A DNA stretch of 25,913 nucleotides from a virus. Below the pieces are notes generated by a model. That model was not told where the DNA came from. It worked only from the letters and a program-made list of their open reading frames with translations, and made no database searches. The stretch spans positions 1-25,913 of IMG/VR virus record IMGVR_UViG_3300042879_001540; one strand, written 5' to 3'. Position numbers and translations under genes: made by a program. This document shows positions 1 to 7,277 of this stretch, in pieces (within the stretch, counting starts at the first letter, position 1; every line of letters begins with the position of its first letter).

Positions 1-686
1 ACCGCAGGCTTGTTCAGCCCAATCGGACGGGCGTTGACCTCGGCCCCGTATTCCGTGATGAGCGTGTCGCCGGCCTCGGACACCAGTGTGTCGCCTGCGA
101 CCGTCTCCAGGTCGCACTCGCCGTAGTCAGGCTTGGGATACAGGATGTACCGGATGCCACGCCCCATGCCGTCCACGCCGTACACGTCGTTGTACCTGCC
201 GGCGTAGAACGTCAGCGGCCGAATAGATCCCGTGTAGGCAAAAGCTCTAGCCGTAGCCCCTGAGCCGTTGTGGTAGAGCGTGGCGGCACCAGTCGTCGCA
301 GCCGTCCCTGATACCACCAGCTGGGTGGCGTTAGAGAACTGCACTACGGAAGAGGTTGTGCCGCCGCTGAGAATGCTCGGCCAGGACGTGGAGCTGACCT
401 CTGAAGCCAGCGTGACCGTTGTGGAGTTTGTGCCTGCCGTCACCGACTGAACGGTGACGGCCTGAGCCCTGGCCGTGATGGTCACCGTAGGATTGCTGGT
501 GTAGCCAGTCCCGGCGTTAGTGATGACCACGGACTGCACACGGCCGCCGTCGATGTGGGCAACGCCTTGTGCGCCTGTGCCACCGCCACCGGAAATAGTC
601 ACGTCCGGCGGCGCTGAGTAGCTCGCACCGAACGTGCCCACGGATATCCTGATCAGCCCGCCGGCTGTGCGTGCTGCGATCTGCAT
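1..686 (-). CDS. Phage tail/fibre structural protein, C-terminus cut by window edge
   Basis: An uninterrupted minus-strand frame of 228 codons starts at ATG 684-686 and runs off the left edge. That ATG overlaps the upstream stop by one base (TGATG), so translation is probably coupled. The visible part is rich in Gly, Ser, Thr and Val. It begins with two copies of a short beta motif: residues 23-35 (SYSAPPDVTISGG) and 60-71 (GTGYTSNPTVTI). This GxGYxxxPxVTI pattern is common in phage virion proteins and some bacterial surface proteins. A longer beta-rich stretch follows, ending in an Asp/Glu-rich segment that contains GDTL twice (around residues 203-217). It closes a run of tail genes, so a tail or fibre role is inferred. 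The exact role is unknown because the C-terminal half is missing. Confidence 0.7.
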   Translation of the reverse strand, partial: MQIAARTAGGLIRISVGTFGASYSAPPDVTISGGGGTGAQGVAHIDGGRVQSVVITNAGTGYTSNPTVTITARAQAVTVQSVTAGTNSTTVTLASEVSSTSWPSILSGGTTSSVVQFSNATQLVVSGTAATTGAATLYHNGSGATARAFAYTGSIRPLTFYAGRYNDVYGVDGMGRGIRYILYPKPDYGECDLETVAGDTLVSEAGDTLITEYGAEVNARPIGLNKPA

Positions 687-952
687 CAGCTCGGCCCCTG
701 GGCGATCCGCACCACACCGTCACGTGACTGGTAGATGATCGATTCGGTGGGCGACGGGTAGCGGAACGAACGCCAAATGCCAGACGTTGATCCCGTGTGC
801 GTGGTGAACGACAGGGCGACCGTGCCGGGACGAACGGTCAGCTCGCCAGGCGACAGGACCTGGAGGTTGACCTGCGTGACCGCGGCCCCTGGCTTGATGC
901 CGTATGGGGAAGCATTGGTTACCAGGCCGGACCACTGATCGATGATGATCAC
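686..952 (-). CDS. Small tail-module protein of a phage-restricted family
   Basis: An 88-residue protein begins MIIIDQWSGLVTNASPYGIK and continues through GAAVTQVNLQVL to a Gly/Thr-rich end. The DQWxGLxTNASPYxIxPGAAxxQVNLQ pattern is one I associate with small structural proteins of uncultured and marine phages, but I know of no assigned function. Its start overlaps the stop of the adaptor-like gene by four bases (ATGA), and its own stop overlaps the next start by one base. It lies between the adaptor-like gene and a long tail protein, so a tail component or assembly role is likely. There are no membrane segments or cysteines. Confidence 0.75.
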   Translation of the reverse strand: MIIIDQWSGLVTNASPYGIKPGAAVTQVNLQVLSPGELTVRPGTVALSFTTHTGSTSGIWRSFRYPSPTESIIYQSRDGVVRIAQGPS

Positions 953-2091
953 GGTGAGCCTCCATCCACGCCGTCAGCCTGCGGAGTTGACCGCCAGCCG
1001 GAGAGGTCCCACATGACCCGCCTGGCCCCTGAGAGCGGAGCCAGTTGGTCGTTTTCCATCGCCAGGCGGAGGTCACGCTGGTAGAGCGAGAACGCCTGGT
1101 CAGCCTTCTGGTTGCGGATACGTGCCAGCCAGTACTCCGTGGCGCTGTGCAGGCAGTTGGTCATGCCAGGAGGAAAGTCCACTGGGTCCGTGATCAGGTA
1201 CTTGGCGGACGAGGCCGTGAGCGATGTGTTGACCGTCAGGCTGGTAGCGCTGCCGACTGCCGTGATCTTGGCCTCTGACACATAGGGGTTGAGGCCGCTG
1301 ATGGTCTCCGGGCTATCGGATGCTGTGCCAATCCGAATGATCGATCCGACCATGGCAGAGTTGAACGACGTGCCAGTGCCCGTGACGGTGGTTCCAGAGG
1401 CAGTTACAGTCCCAGCCCTAGTTGCCGTCTCATGGCCTGAGTACCGCAGCTGCCGCGGTGAGCGGCGGTAGGTGAAATCGATCGTCTCCAGGCGGGCCGG
1501 GTAGCCGATGATCCGGATCGCCCAGCCACCAGTGATGTCGTCCCGCGTGACGGTCCAGTACGCCTGCGGGCCCTGGGCGTCCAGGACCCGTTCGATCTTC
1601 ATCGCCTCGTCCTGGGACACATAGCTGAATGCTGACCAGCTGTGTTCATCGATCGGCTTGTCCAGGTTGCGGAAGTCGGTTGGCAGCGGGTAGAGCGTGC
1701 GGTAGAGCAGGGCGACCGTGGAGGTGCTGAAGTCCTCCGGGTAGGTCAGCGCACTGTCCAACACCAAGACGCTAGAGCTTGTCCTGGTGGCAACCTTGGC
1801 GATCACGTCATTGATGCGGATGAAGCAGTAGGCGGCTCCGGCCGGAAATGGATCGCCTACGGTCTTGGTGATCGTCCTGGTGGAGGCGACGAACGTGACT
1901 TCTCCCTGCCATGCCGGCTCAATCACCACGCGGCCGGTCTGCTGGTGGAACTCCCAGTCCTTGATCCAGCCCAGCTCTTGGTAGGCACGCTGCACAGCGG
2001 TGCGGATGTCACGCTGTTCCGCATCCTGAGCGCCACCACCGGAAGTGGTGATGAGGTTCTCAACCAGATCGTAGTAGGTTTGGTATGGCAT
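949..2091 (-). CDS. Head-to-tail adaptor-like structural protein
   Basis: A 380-residue protein with a mainly helical N-terminus (residues 1-50, starting MPYQTYYDLVENLITTSGG), a mixed central region, and an inserted beta domain at roughly 228-300 (AGTVTASGTTVTGTGTSF, then MVGSIIRIG). It ends in a helical stretch (NCLHSATEYWLARIRNQK) and a Gly/Asp-rich tail. Helical proteins with a small beta insertion of this kind are often found next to phage portal and fibre genes and are annotated as adaptor or gatekeeper-like. I infer a role in joining portal to tail; no catalytic motif is visible. The gene begins three bases after the preceding stop, with AGGGTGA upstream of the ATG as a reasonable ribosome site. 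A plain virion protein of another type cannot be excluded. Confidence 0.7.
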   Translation of the reverse strand: MPYQTYYDLVENLITTSGGGAQDAEQRDIRTAVQRAYQELGWIKDWEFHQQTGRVVIEPAWQGEVTFVASTRTITKTVGDPFPAGAAYCFIRINDVIAKVATRTSSSVLVLDSALTYPEDFSTSTVALLYRTLYPLPTDFRNLDKPIDEHSWSAFSYVSQDEAMKIERVLDAQGPQAYWTVTRDDITGGWAIRIIGYPARLETIDFTYRRSPRQLRYSGHETATRAGTVTASGTTVTGTGTSFNSAMVGSIIRIGTASDSPETISGLNPYVSEAKITAVGSATSLTVNTSLTASSAKYLITDPVDFPPGMTNCLHSATEYWLARIRNQKADQAFSLYQRDLRLAMENDQLAPLSGARRVMWDLSGWRSTPQADGVDGGSP

Positions 2092-2094
2092 TCG

Positions 2095-2403
2095 TCACCC
2101 TGCAACCACGCCCTCTGCCACGCCCACCTTCGCCACATACGCCATGAGCGCCCCAACCGCCGCCGCGAGGTCCGCGTCGGCCTCCGCTCCAGCCAAGAGG
2201 TCTTTGACATGAAGCCGCACCGGCTCGGCGGGTGCCTCTTCCACGCCGGTCTCGGTCGTCCGGAATCGGACGAGGGTCACGCGGGCTTCGGCTTCGCCGC
2301 CGACTGTGCTGGCGCTTATCACGCACTCACGCAGCCACAGCTTGTCGTACGTGGCACTGATCGACAGTGGCTCGCTTGCGTACAGCGTGGGGATGTCAGC
2401 CAT
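2095..2403 (-). CDS. Small acidic protein of unknown function in tail module
   Basis: A 102-residue protein, MADIPTLYASEPLSISATYD at the N-terminus and an Ala/Gly/Val-rich C-terminus ending VAEGVVAG. It overlaps the end of the spike gene by eight bases and stops three bases before the adaptor-like gene. The N-terminal half looks like two or three beta strands with alternating charged and hydrophobic residues (ARVTLVRFRTTETG). The C-terminal 40 residues are likely helical. I do not recognise the family. Position suggests a small tail or assembly protein. There are no cysteines beyond one, no signal peptide and no membrane segment. Confidence 0.7.
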   Translation of the reverse strand: MADIPTLYASEPLSISATYDKLWLRECVISASTVGGEAEARVTLVRFRTTETGVEEAPAEPVRLHVKDLLAGAEADADLAAAVGALMAYVAKVGVAEGVVAG

Positions 2404-3916
2404 GGTTCAGTCGCTCCTCTAGTGCGGCGATGCGTGCGTTGCTCTCCTGTAGTGCGGCTACCAGCAGCGGCACCAACTTGGACAGGTCAACGCTCTGCCA
2501 GATTGGCTTGCCGTCGCCTCCTACTGCGTCCTTCTCTCCTGTCACTGCAAGCGGCACGGCGTCTGCGAGTTCATGGGCGAGGAATCCCTCTCCAACGCCG
2601 CCAACTCGCCACTGCCATGTGACTGGCCGCAACGAAGCAAGCCGTGCGGTTGCGCCATCCATCGCCTGCACGTCGTCCTTCAGCCTGTAATCGGACGAGG
2701 TATTGAACGCTGTCGCTGCGTTAGTCGTCGTTATGCTTCCTACCGACGTGCCGTTGCGCAGAATGTTGAGCGTTGTCTGACCGGCACTTCCTGTGTCTGT
2801 GTTGTTCCAGCCAGCGGCGAACGTAGTCGCTCCGTTGTGGTTGATTGCCAGCCTGCCCCAGTTCGTAATTGTGCTGAGATACAGGTTGTCAATCCATGCG
2901 GAGCCTGTGGCTTGCAGGTTGAACCCGCCTTGATCGGTTGTGCTGCCGATAAGCAACTCGCCTCCGCCCGTCAGCCGCATCTTCCCTGAGCCACCGATCT
3001 GCCATTCATGGTAGCCGCTGTTTGGATTGTCGTAGTACACGCCAGCCGATGCCGTTACTCCAATGTCCAGCGTCTGCGTGGAGTTGTCGGTGAACCGCGC
3101 GGCTATGCCGGTGCCAGAACGTACTACGTGGAGTCGCTGCGTCGGTGTAACCCCAATCCCCACATTCCCCGACGCATCCACCCGCACCCGCTCGGTGCCG
3201 CCCGTCACCACCGTCAGAATATCGGCTCCAGCCCGTCCGACTCCTGTGTTTGTGTCGCCGTCGAACGCATAGACGACGCTATTCGATGTAGCGAGGTCGT
3301 CCGCGAGTATCTGCCCCGCGAACGTGGCGACGCCGGTGGAGGAGATGGTGAGGCGGGTGGTGGCGGCAGTCCCAAACAGCAGATCAGTGCTTTCGCGATT
3401 CCATACATACGCTCCACCGCCTGAGTCTTGCAGCAACTCAAACCCGTCTGTAGCCGTCTGCCCAGTGGTAGCGTTAGTGAGCCTCAACGATGTCGCAGTT
3501 GCCGCATGAATATGCACGCCTGAATAATTGGCATTGACGAACGTCGGCGTGCTGGTGCCGACTGACACGCTGGCTCCGAAACTTGCCGTCCCAGTGAACG
3601 CCGGGCTCGCCGTCGGCTGCACGGAAAGCGTGGTGCGTGCCGCTGCGGCGTCGGCGTCGTCGATCAGCGACCTACCGAACGACGTGCAGGTGATCTCCTC
3701 CGCACTGCCGGCGCCGGCGGAGGAGCGGCCCAGCAACCTGTCGGTCGCCGTCACGTATGGCGTGACATAGGAAAGCGAGGAGTATGCCGTGCTGCCGTCA
3801 CCCAACTTGAACCGACGGGTGTCGGTCTCAAACACAAGCTCCCCGGCCGCTGGCGTGGGGTTAGCCGACGCCACCGCAGAGGCGGTGCCACGCTTGTGCT
3901 TGATCTTGATGGTCAT
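2396..3916 (-). CDS. Tail spike/fibre with C-terminal S74 intramolecular chaperone domain
   Basis: A 506-residue receptor-binding type protein. Residues 1-50 form the phage tropism-determinant-like N-terminal module (KHKRGTAS, then AAGELVFETDTRRFKLGDG), which typically attaches a fibre to the tail. The middle is a Gly/Ser/Thr-rich beta region with repeated short motifs such as LTISSTGVATF and VRVDASGNVGIGV. From about residue 407 there is a peptidase S74 (endosialidase-type) chaperone domain: SSDYRLKDDV, PVTWQW, GEGFLAHELADAVPLAV and a terminal helix. In this family the domain helps trimerise the fibre, then cleaves itself off before the Ser of the SDYRxK motif. The start is ATG 3914-3916, sharing one base with the upstream TGA. 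An extra in-frame TTG lies just upstream and is less likely. The target receptor is unknown. Confidence 0.92.
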   Translation of the reverse strand: MTIKIKHKRGTASAVASANPTPAAGELVFETDTRRFKLGDGSTAYSSLSYVTPYVTATDRLLGRSSAGAGSAEEITCTSFGRSLIDDADAAAARTTLSVQPTASPAFTGTASFGASVSVGTSTPTFVNANYSGVHIHAATATSLRLTNATTGQTATDGFELLQDSGGGAYVWNRESTDLLFGTAATTRLTISSTGVATFAGQILADDLATSNSVVYAFDGDTNTGVGRAGADILTVVTGGTERVRVDASGNVGIGVTPTQRLHVVRSGTGIAARFTDNSTQTLDIGVTASAGVYYDNPNSGYHEWQIGGSGKMRLTGGGELLIGSTTDQGGFNLQATGSAWIDNLYLSTITNWGRLAINHNGATTFAAGWNNTDTGSAGQTTLNILRNGTSVGSITTTNAATAFNTSSDYRLKDDVQAMDGATARLASLRPVTWQWRVGGVGEGFLAHELADAVPLAVTGEKDAVGGDGKPIWQSVDLSKLVPLLVAALQESNARIAALEERLNHG

Positions 3917-4536
3917 CAATAAGAGCCGCCGTCCAACTCCGTTGCCCAGGAGATGGTGTCGGTGCTGGCCGTGTAGTACAGGACGCCGTTGCTGGTGCCG
4001 CCGCCATCCAGGGCGCTGATGGTGTTGGTGTCATTGGCGACCAACACAGTCCCCTTGGCTGCGGAAGTCAGGCCGGTGCCGCCCTTGGAGACTCCAATGG
4101 CCGTGCCGTTCCATGTGCCGCTGACGTTGCCGCTGGCGGTCACGTCGGTGCAGGACAGATCACCAGTGCCAAGGCTGATGTCCTTGTTGGCATCAACCAC
4201 CAGGGCCTTGGATGCTGTGGCTGTGCCGGCCGTGACGCCGGCCAGCGTGTTCAGCTCCGCCGCTGTGGATGTGACCGACGTGCCACCGATCTTGAACGTC
4301 CCGGACAGGTTGACTGTTCCGGAGTAGGTGTAGGTGCCGCTGGCGGTTTGCGTGGCAGTCAGGCTGAGAAACGCCCCAGGCCCGCCAATAGCCAAGACGG
4401 ACGCACCGCCGCCGGATCCCTTGCCGATGTGCAGGATGTCATCGACTTCAGAAAACGCCAGCTCCGACTGAGCGAGCGTACTGGGCGCCCCACTCGCACC
4501 GCCGGTCGCACGCCTCTTGATCCGCAGCGTAGCCAT
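3916..4536 (-). CDS. Tail fibre protein with short tropism-determinant-like N-terminus
   Basis: A 206-residue protein starting MATLRIKRRATGG, then SELAFSEVDDILHIGKG. This is a divergent copy of the N-terminal attachment module seen in both neighbouring fibre genes. The rest is low-complexity beta structure typical of fibre shafts: TSTAAELNTLAG, GNVSGTWNGTAIGVSKGGTG, then LVANDTNTISALDGGG. The GTAIGVSKGGTG type motif is frequent in phage fibre proteins. There is no terminal chaperone domain. Both ends overlap neighbours by one base (TAATG upstream, TGATG downstream), so it is probably translated in step with the spike below it. It may be a connector subunit or an alternative fibre. Confidence 0.85.
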   Translation of the reverse strand: MATLRIKRRATGGASGAPSTLAQSELAFSEVDDILHIGKGSGGGASVLAIGGPGAFLSLTATQTASGTYTYSGTVNLSGTFKIGGTSVTSTAAELNTLAGVTAGTATASKALVVDANKDISLGTGDLSCTDVTASGNVSGTWNGTAIGVSKGGTGLTSAAKGTVLVANDTNTISALDGGGTSNGVLYYTASTDTISWATELDGGSY

Positions 4537-4826
4537 TAGAAATCACCTCCGTTGACAACTTCCTGCTCTGGATAGTTACGCCATTTCCCTGATGAGTAAC
4601 GCAGCACATCACCCGTTTGGACGCTGGTCAGCTCAAACTCAGTGATGTTGTCCAGGCTGGCGGAGGCGGTGTAGTACGGCAGGGCATTCCACGCCGTTTC
4701 ACCGTCACCAATTTTGAACTGGTTGGTATCCAGTTCCAAACCGAGTTCGCCCGCCAGCAGGACCGGGTTGCGCTCTGTCCAGGTCGCCGCCAGACCCCGG
4801 CGGAGTTGAAGGCGGTTTCTGCTCAT
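4536..4826 (-). CDS. Stand-alone fibre N-terminal attachment module
   Basis: A 96-residue protein that consists almost entirely of the N-terminal module found at the start of the next two fibre genes. It has LQLRRG, an acidic/hydrophobic stretch (LLAGELGLELDTNQFKIGDG), and then WNALPYYT. After the module it carries about 40 extra residues ending in EVVNGGDF. Such modules usually anchor a fibre to the virion, so a free-standing copy could be an adaptor subunit or a remnant of fibre duplication. The stop overlaps the following start (TAATG). The gene sits 15 bases downstream of the glycosyltransferase. Confidence 0.8.
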   Translation of the reverse strand: MSRNRLQLRRGLAATWTERNPVLLAGELGLELDTNQFKIGDGETAWNALPYYTASASLDNITEFELTSVQTGDVLRYSSGKWRNYPEQEVVNGGDF

Positions 4827-4841
4827 GGCGCACTCCGTTAT

Positions 4842-5933
4842 CTATTGCCCGCCATCCTCATTGCGGGCTGCGAAGTACCTGCGAACCCAGGAACGCAGGC
4901 CGTCCGGAGCGGAGTCGGTCCATTCCAGGAGTCCGTTGTCCGCAACGCGGAGGTGTTCCGCAGGATCGAACCCGGCGTTGATCACGGGCTGCCAACGGTC
5001 CACGTATTGCCTGTCCTGACGGGTGCCGTGGAACAGGTGGAACGCCTCCCCCTTGAGGGATCCGATGTTCCCGCCAACCTTGCTCCAGGCGGTCTTGGCC
5101 CAGGGCTCGTAGTCACGCTTCATTGCCTCGCTCATACGCCCCAGGCAGCGGGAATGCTCCAGGCCCATCCAGCCCTCCAGGCACATGGCGTCACCTGACC
5201 CAACAATGTGCCTGTCATAGAGCGGGAATATGGACCGCCGTGCCGCCCAGGCCCCGCCAGGGGAACTCACCCCGGCCCCCATGTATCGCTCTGCCATCGG
5301 CCCCACGCCGGCCAGGACCTGGACCACCGCACCGTCCTCGTCGCAGCAGTGCCAGCGGTTCCAGAGCTGGACCACCGGATACTCAGCCAATGCAGCCATG
5401 GCCTTGGAGGGCCAGTCCCTGTCCAGGAACAGGATGTCGGCGTCGATCCAGGCTATGTGCGTGAAGTCCTTTGGGAGGGCCTCCACCAGCAGGTTGATCA
5501 GCCGCTCCTTTTGCCAGATGGCCTGGCCATCCCGTGCGTGGATCTGGAGGAAGGCGTCGGTTGTTGGAAACTCCTGCCCAGGAAACGCTACCTCTGCATT
5601 GAAAACAGGCACTCCGTGCCACTCCATGGAGTGCAGGAACCGCAGGTAGTTGTCCCTGGGCCTGGACCAGTTGGCTGGATTGAAGTGGCAGCACACAACC
5701 GCCAGCCTGCCGGGCCGTTTGGTCCTGGCGGCCCGCTTGGCCATGGCGAGGATGCGTGACACGGACCTCCTGGGAAGGCTGACGCCACGCTTCTCAGCCT
5801 CTTCGGCAATCCATGACTCCAGGACGGCGTCTTCGACGCGGTCTGCCTGGGCCGCGCGGGCCATCGCCACGCCGCTGCGCAATGGCGCACGCAACAGCAG
5901 GCTGCCGATGCGGAGTAGCCGCTGGCCGATCAC
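4842..5933 (-). CDS. GT-A fold glycosyltransferase
   Basis: About 363 residues from the GTG at 5931-5933. That start overlaps the upstream TGA by four bases (GTGA), in keeping with neighbouring junctions. An ATG at 5862-5864 is a shorter alternative, and neither has a strong ribosome site. The catalytic core starts near residue 76 (RLAVVCCHFNPANW). The nucleotide-sugar/metal-binding DxD motif is at about 164-166 in FTHIAWIDADILFLDRDW. Further conserved parts are GGAWAARRSIFPLYDRHIVG, an SGDAM acidic site, and the C-terminal HLFHGTRQDRQY with a final FDPAEHL, a signature I associate with this transferase family. It should transfer a sugar from an activated donor in the cytoplasm. Its place inside the fibre cluster suggests modification of tail proteins, but a host-surface target is possible. 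Confidence 0.88.
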   Translation of the reverse strand: MIGQRLLRIGSLLLRAPLRSGVAMARAAQADRVEDAVLESWIAEEAEKRGVSLPRRSVSRILAMAKRAARTKRPGRLAVVCCHFNPANWSRPRDNYLRFLHSMEWHGVPVFNAEVAFPGQEFPTTDAFLQIHARDGQAIWQKERLINLLVEALPKDFTHIAWIDADILFLDRDWPSKAMAALAEYPVVQLWNRWHCCDEDGAVVQVLAGVGPMAERYMGAGVSSPGGAWAARRSIFPLYDRHIVGSGDAMCLEGWMGLEHSRCLGRMSEAMKRDYEPWAKTAWSKVGGNIGSLKGEAFHLFHGTRQDRQYVDRWQPVINAGFDPAEHLRVADNGLLEWTDSAPDGLRSWVRRYFAARNEDGGQ

Positions 5934-6748
5934 GTTCCGCCGCAGCAGTTGGGCACCACTCGCCAGCGTTGGCTGGTTGGATCGTAGCGCCCGTGAGCCC
6001 ACTGGTTCTCGCCCAGTGAGAAGTTCACCCCACCCGGGCACAGGAACGCCGCAGAGTCGGTGCTGTGATTGTGGACGAACGTGACGTTGTTGACCCCCAC
6101 ATTGACGAACGTGGCCCTGGTGGACCCGTCCCGCACGGCGTTGGTGATGCCACGCAATTCCGTGTTGGTGGACGAGGTGAGGCGGTACACGTCGGCTACC
6201 GTGGAAATCACGGAGTTGCTGATCGTCACTGTGGCCCACCGTTCTCCCGTAGCCACGGCAGTGACGAAGTCGGTCACCGCGGTGGAGTTGTGACTGTGCG
6301 ACGATGGGGCGGCACCAATCGTTGTTGCGTTCAGACTGACCGCCCCCGTAAGGCCGTTGACCGACGTGACCGGCGCAGCCGTTCCGGCGACGATAGCCAC
6401 GGCGCTGTTGAAGCCGGTGATGTCTCCGGTCGCATGACTGTGCGAAGCCAGGGCAGCGCCCACTGAGGTGGCGTTGAGGCTCACTGCACCCGTGGCACCG
6501 TTGACCGACGACACGGGCGACGCAGTACCGGCAACCACCGCCACTGCCGTGTTGAAGTTGCTGATGTCGGCCGACGTAATGGCCACCGCTCCAGTCCTCC
6601 CGGCGACCGAATGGACCGGGCCAGACAGTGCCGCAATCGCCCCAGCCGTCACACGCTGGGTCTGCGTGTTGCCGGCGTTGTTGATGATCAGTATGGCGTT
6701 TGGGTCTGCGGCACCGACCGGAAGCGAGGAGATTTTGATCGACGGCAT
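5930..6748 (-). CDS. Tail fibre protein with internal repeats
   Basis: A 272-residue protein. Residues 1-43 (MPSIKISSLPVGAADPN, then IINNAGNTQTQRVT) resemble the short attachment region of many phage fibres. Residues 44-168 hold three tandem repeats built around SVNGxTGAVSLNAT and FxxAVAxVAGTAxPV, two of them with HSH motifs that could bind metal in trimeric fibres. The last 100 residues are a beta-rich head ending CPGGVNFSLGENQWAHG, then RWRVVPNCCGGT. It starts one base after the preceding stop and overlaps the glycosyltransferase start. I read it as a fibre or spike; the receptor is unknown. Confidence 0.85.
   Translation of the reverse strand: MPSIKISSLPVGAADPNAILIINNAGNTQTQRVTAGAIAALSGPVHSVAGRTGAVAITSADISNFNTAVAVVAGTASPVSSVNGATGAVSLNATSVGAALASHSHATGDITGFNSAVAIVAGTAAPVTSVNGLTGAVSLNATTIGAAPSSHSHNSTAVTDFVTAVATGERWATVTISNSVISTVADVYRLTSSTNTELRGITNAVRDGSTRATFVNVGVNNVTFVHNHSTDSAAFLCPGGVNFSLGENQWAHGRYDPTSQRWRVVPNCCGGT
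6245..6619 (-). repeat. Three imperfect in-frame repeats within a fibre gene
   Basis: The repeats encode residues 44-168 of the fibre. Each unit is about 35-48 codons and is built on PVxSVNGxTGAVSLNAT followed by AVAxVAGTAxP. The second and third units are most alike and both carry a SHSH insertion; the first is shorter. Repeats of this type lengthen fibre shafts and can expand or contract by recombination. Confidence 0.8.
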
Positions 6749-6749
6749 G

Positions 6750-7277
6750 TCACTTACCCTTCGGTCGATAGGAGTGCTTGGCGATGATCATCTCCCGCAG
6801 CTCGCCCGCCTTCTTGTTGGGATGGAGCTTGCGGTAGTGCCGCATGTCTTCGGCAATGATCTTCTCGGATAGTGGCGCCCGCTTGGGAGGAACAGGAATG
6901 CCCTTGTGGCTGACGATCCCCTCCACGGTCAGGTTGCGCTTCCGGGCCACGCGGACGATGTCGGCGGTGGAATCAACCCATGCTTCCGGGTCCTTGTGGG
7001 CCCGCTTGTCTGCCAGGCCGCCCACGTACTGCTTGCCGGCCGTGCTGATCCCCGCCTCGCGGGCCTCGCGGAGCATGTGTTCCGCCATCAGCTTGGGCAT
7101 GTCGTCAAACTGCTGCTGGTTGTACCGGCCCTGGTTGAACGCCCGGTCCGTGCCCTTGGTGCCAGGAGGGCACTGGAGCGCACACATTGACGCCCACTTC
7201 TCGCCGTAGGGCAGGGCGGCCTTGTAGGTCCGCACAGCCTCCGGGCCGGCATCAAGCACCTGCTGGGGGATTGGCAT
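6750..7277 (-). CDS. Unknown charged protein downstream of portal
   Basis: A 175-residue protein starting MPIPQQVLDAGPEAVRTYKA and ending in a lysine/arginine-rich helix (HYRKLHPNKKAGEL, then AKHSYRPKGK). It contains two cysteines close together (SMCALQCPPGTKG) and long amphipathic helices. The start overlaps the portal stop region by 26 bases and has AGGAG seven bases ahead of the ATG. I do not recognise the family. Between portal and fibre genes, an assembly or minor virion role is possible. A nucleic-acid-binding role is another option given the basic C-terminus. Nothing catalytic is visible. Confidence 0.75.
   Translation of the reverse strand: MPIPQQVLDAGPEAVRTYKAALPYGEKWASMCALQCPPGTKGTDRAFNQGRYNQQQFDDMPKLMAEHMLREAREAGISTAGKQYVGGLADKRAHKDPEAWVDSTADIVRVARKRNLTVEGIVSHKGIPVPPKRAPLSEKIIAEDMRHYRKLHPNKKAGELREMIIAKHSYRPKGK

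Noticed and set aside
1642-2622. Plus-strand open frame of 326 codons
   Set aside because: It lies opposite the adaptor-like, 102-residue and spike genes, reads as Arg/Gly/His-rich low complexity, and has no ribosome site. GC-rich coding DNA commonly gives such antisense frames.
2396-6748. Possible diversity-generating retroelement target
   Set aside because: The attachment module recalls the tropism determinant of such systems, but I see no reverse transcriptase gene or template/variable repeat pair in the window.
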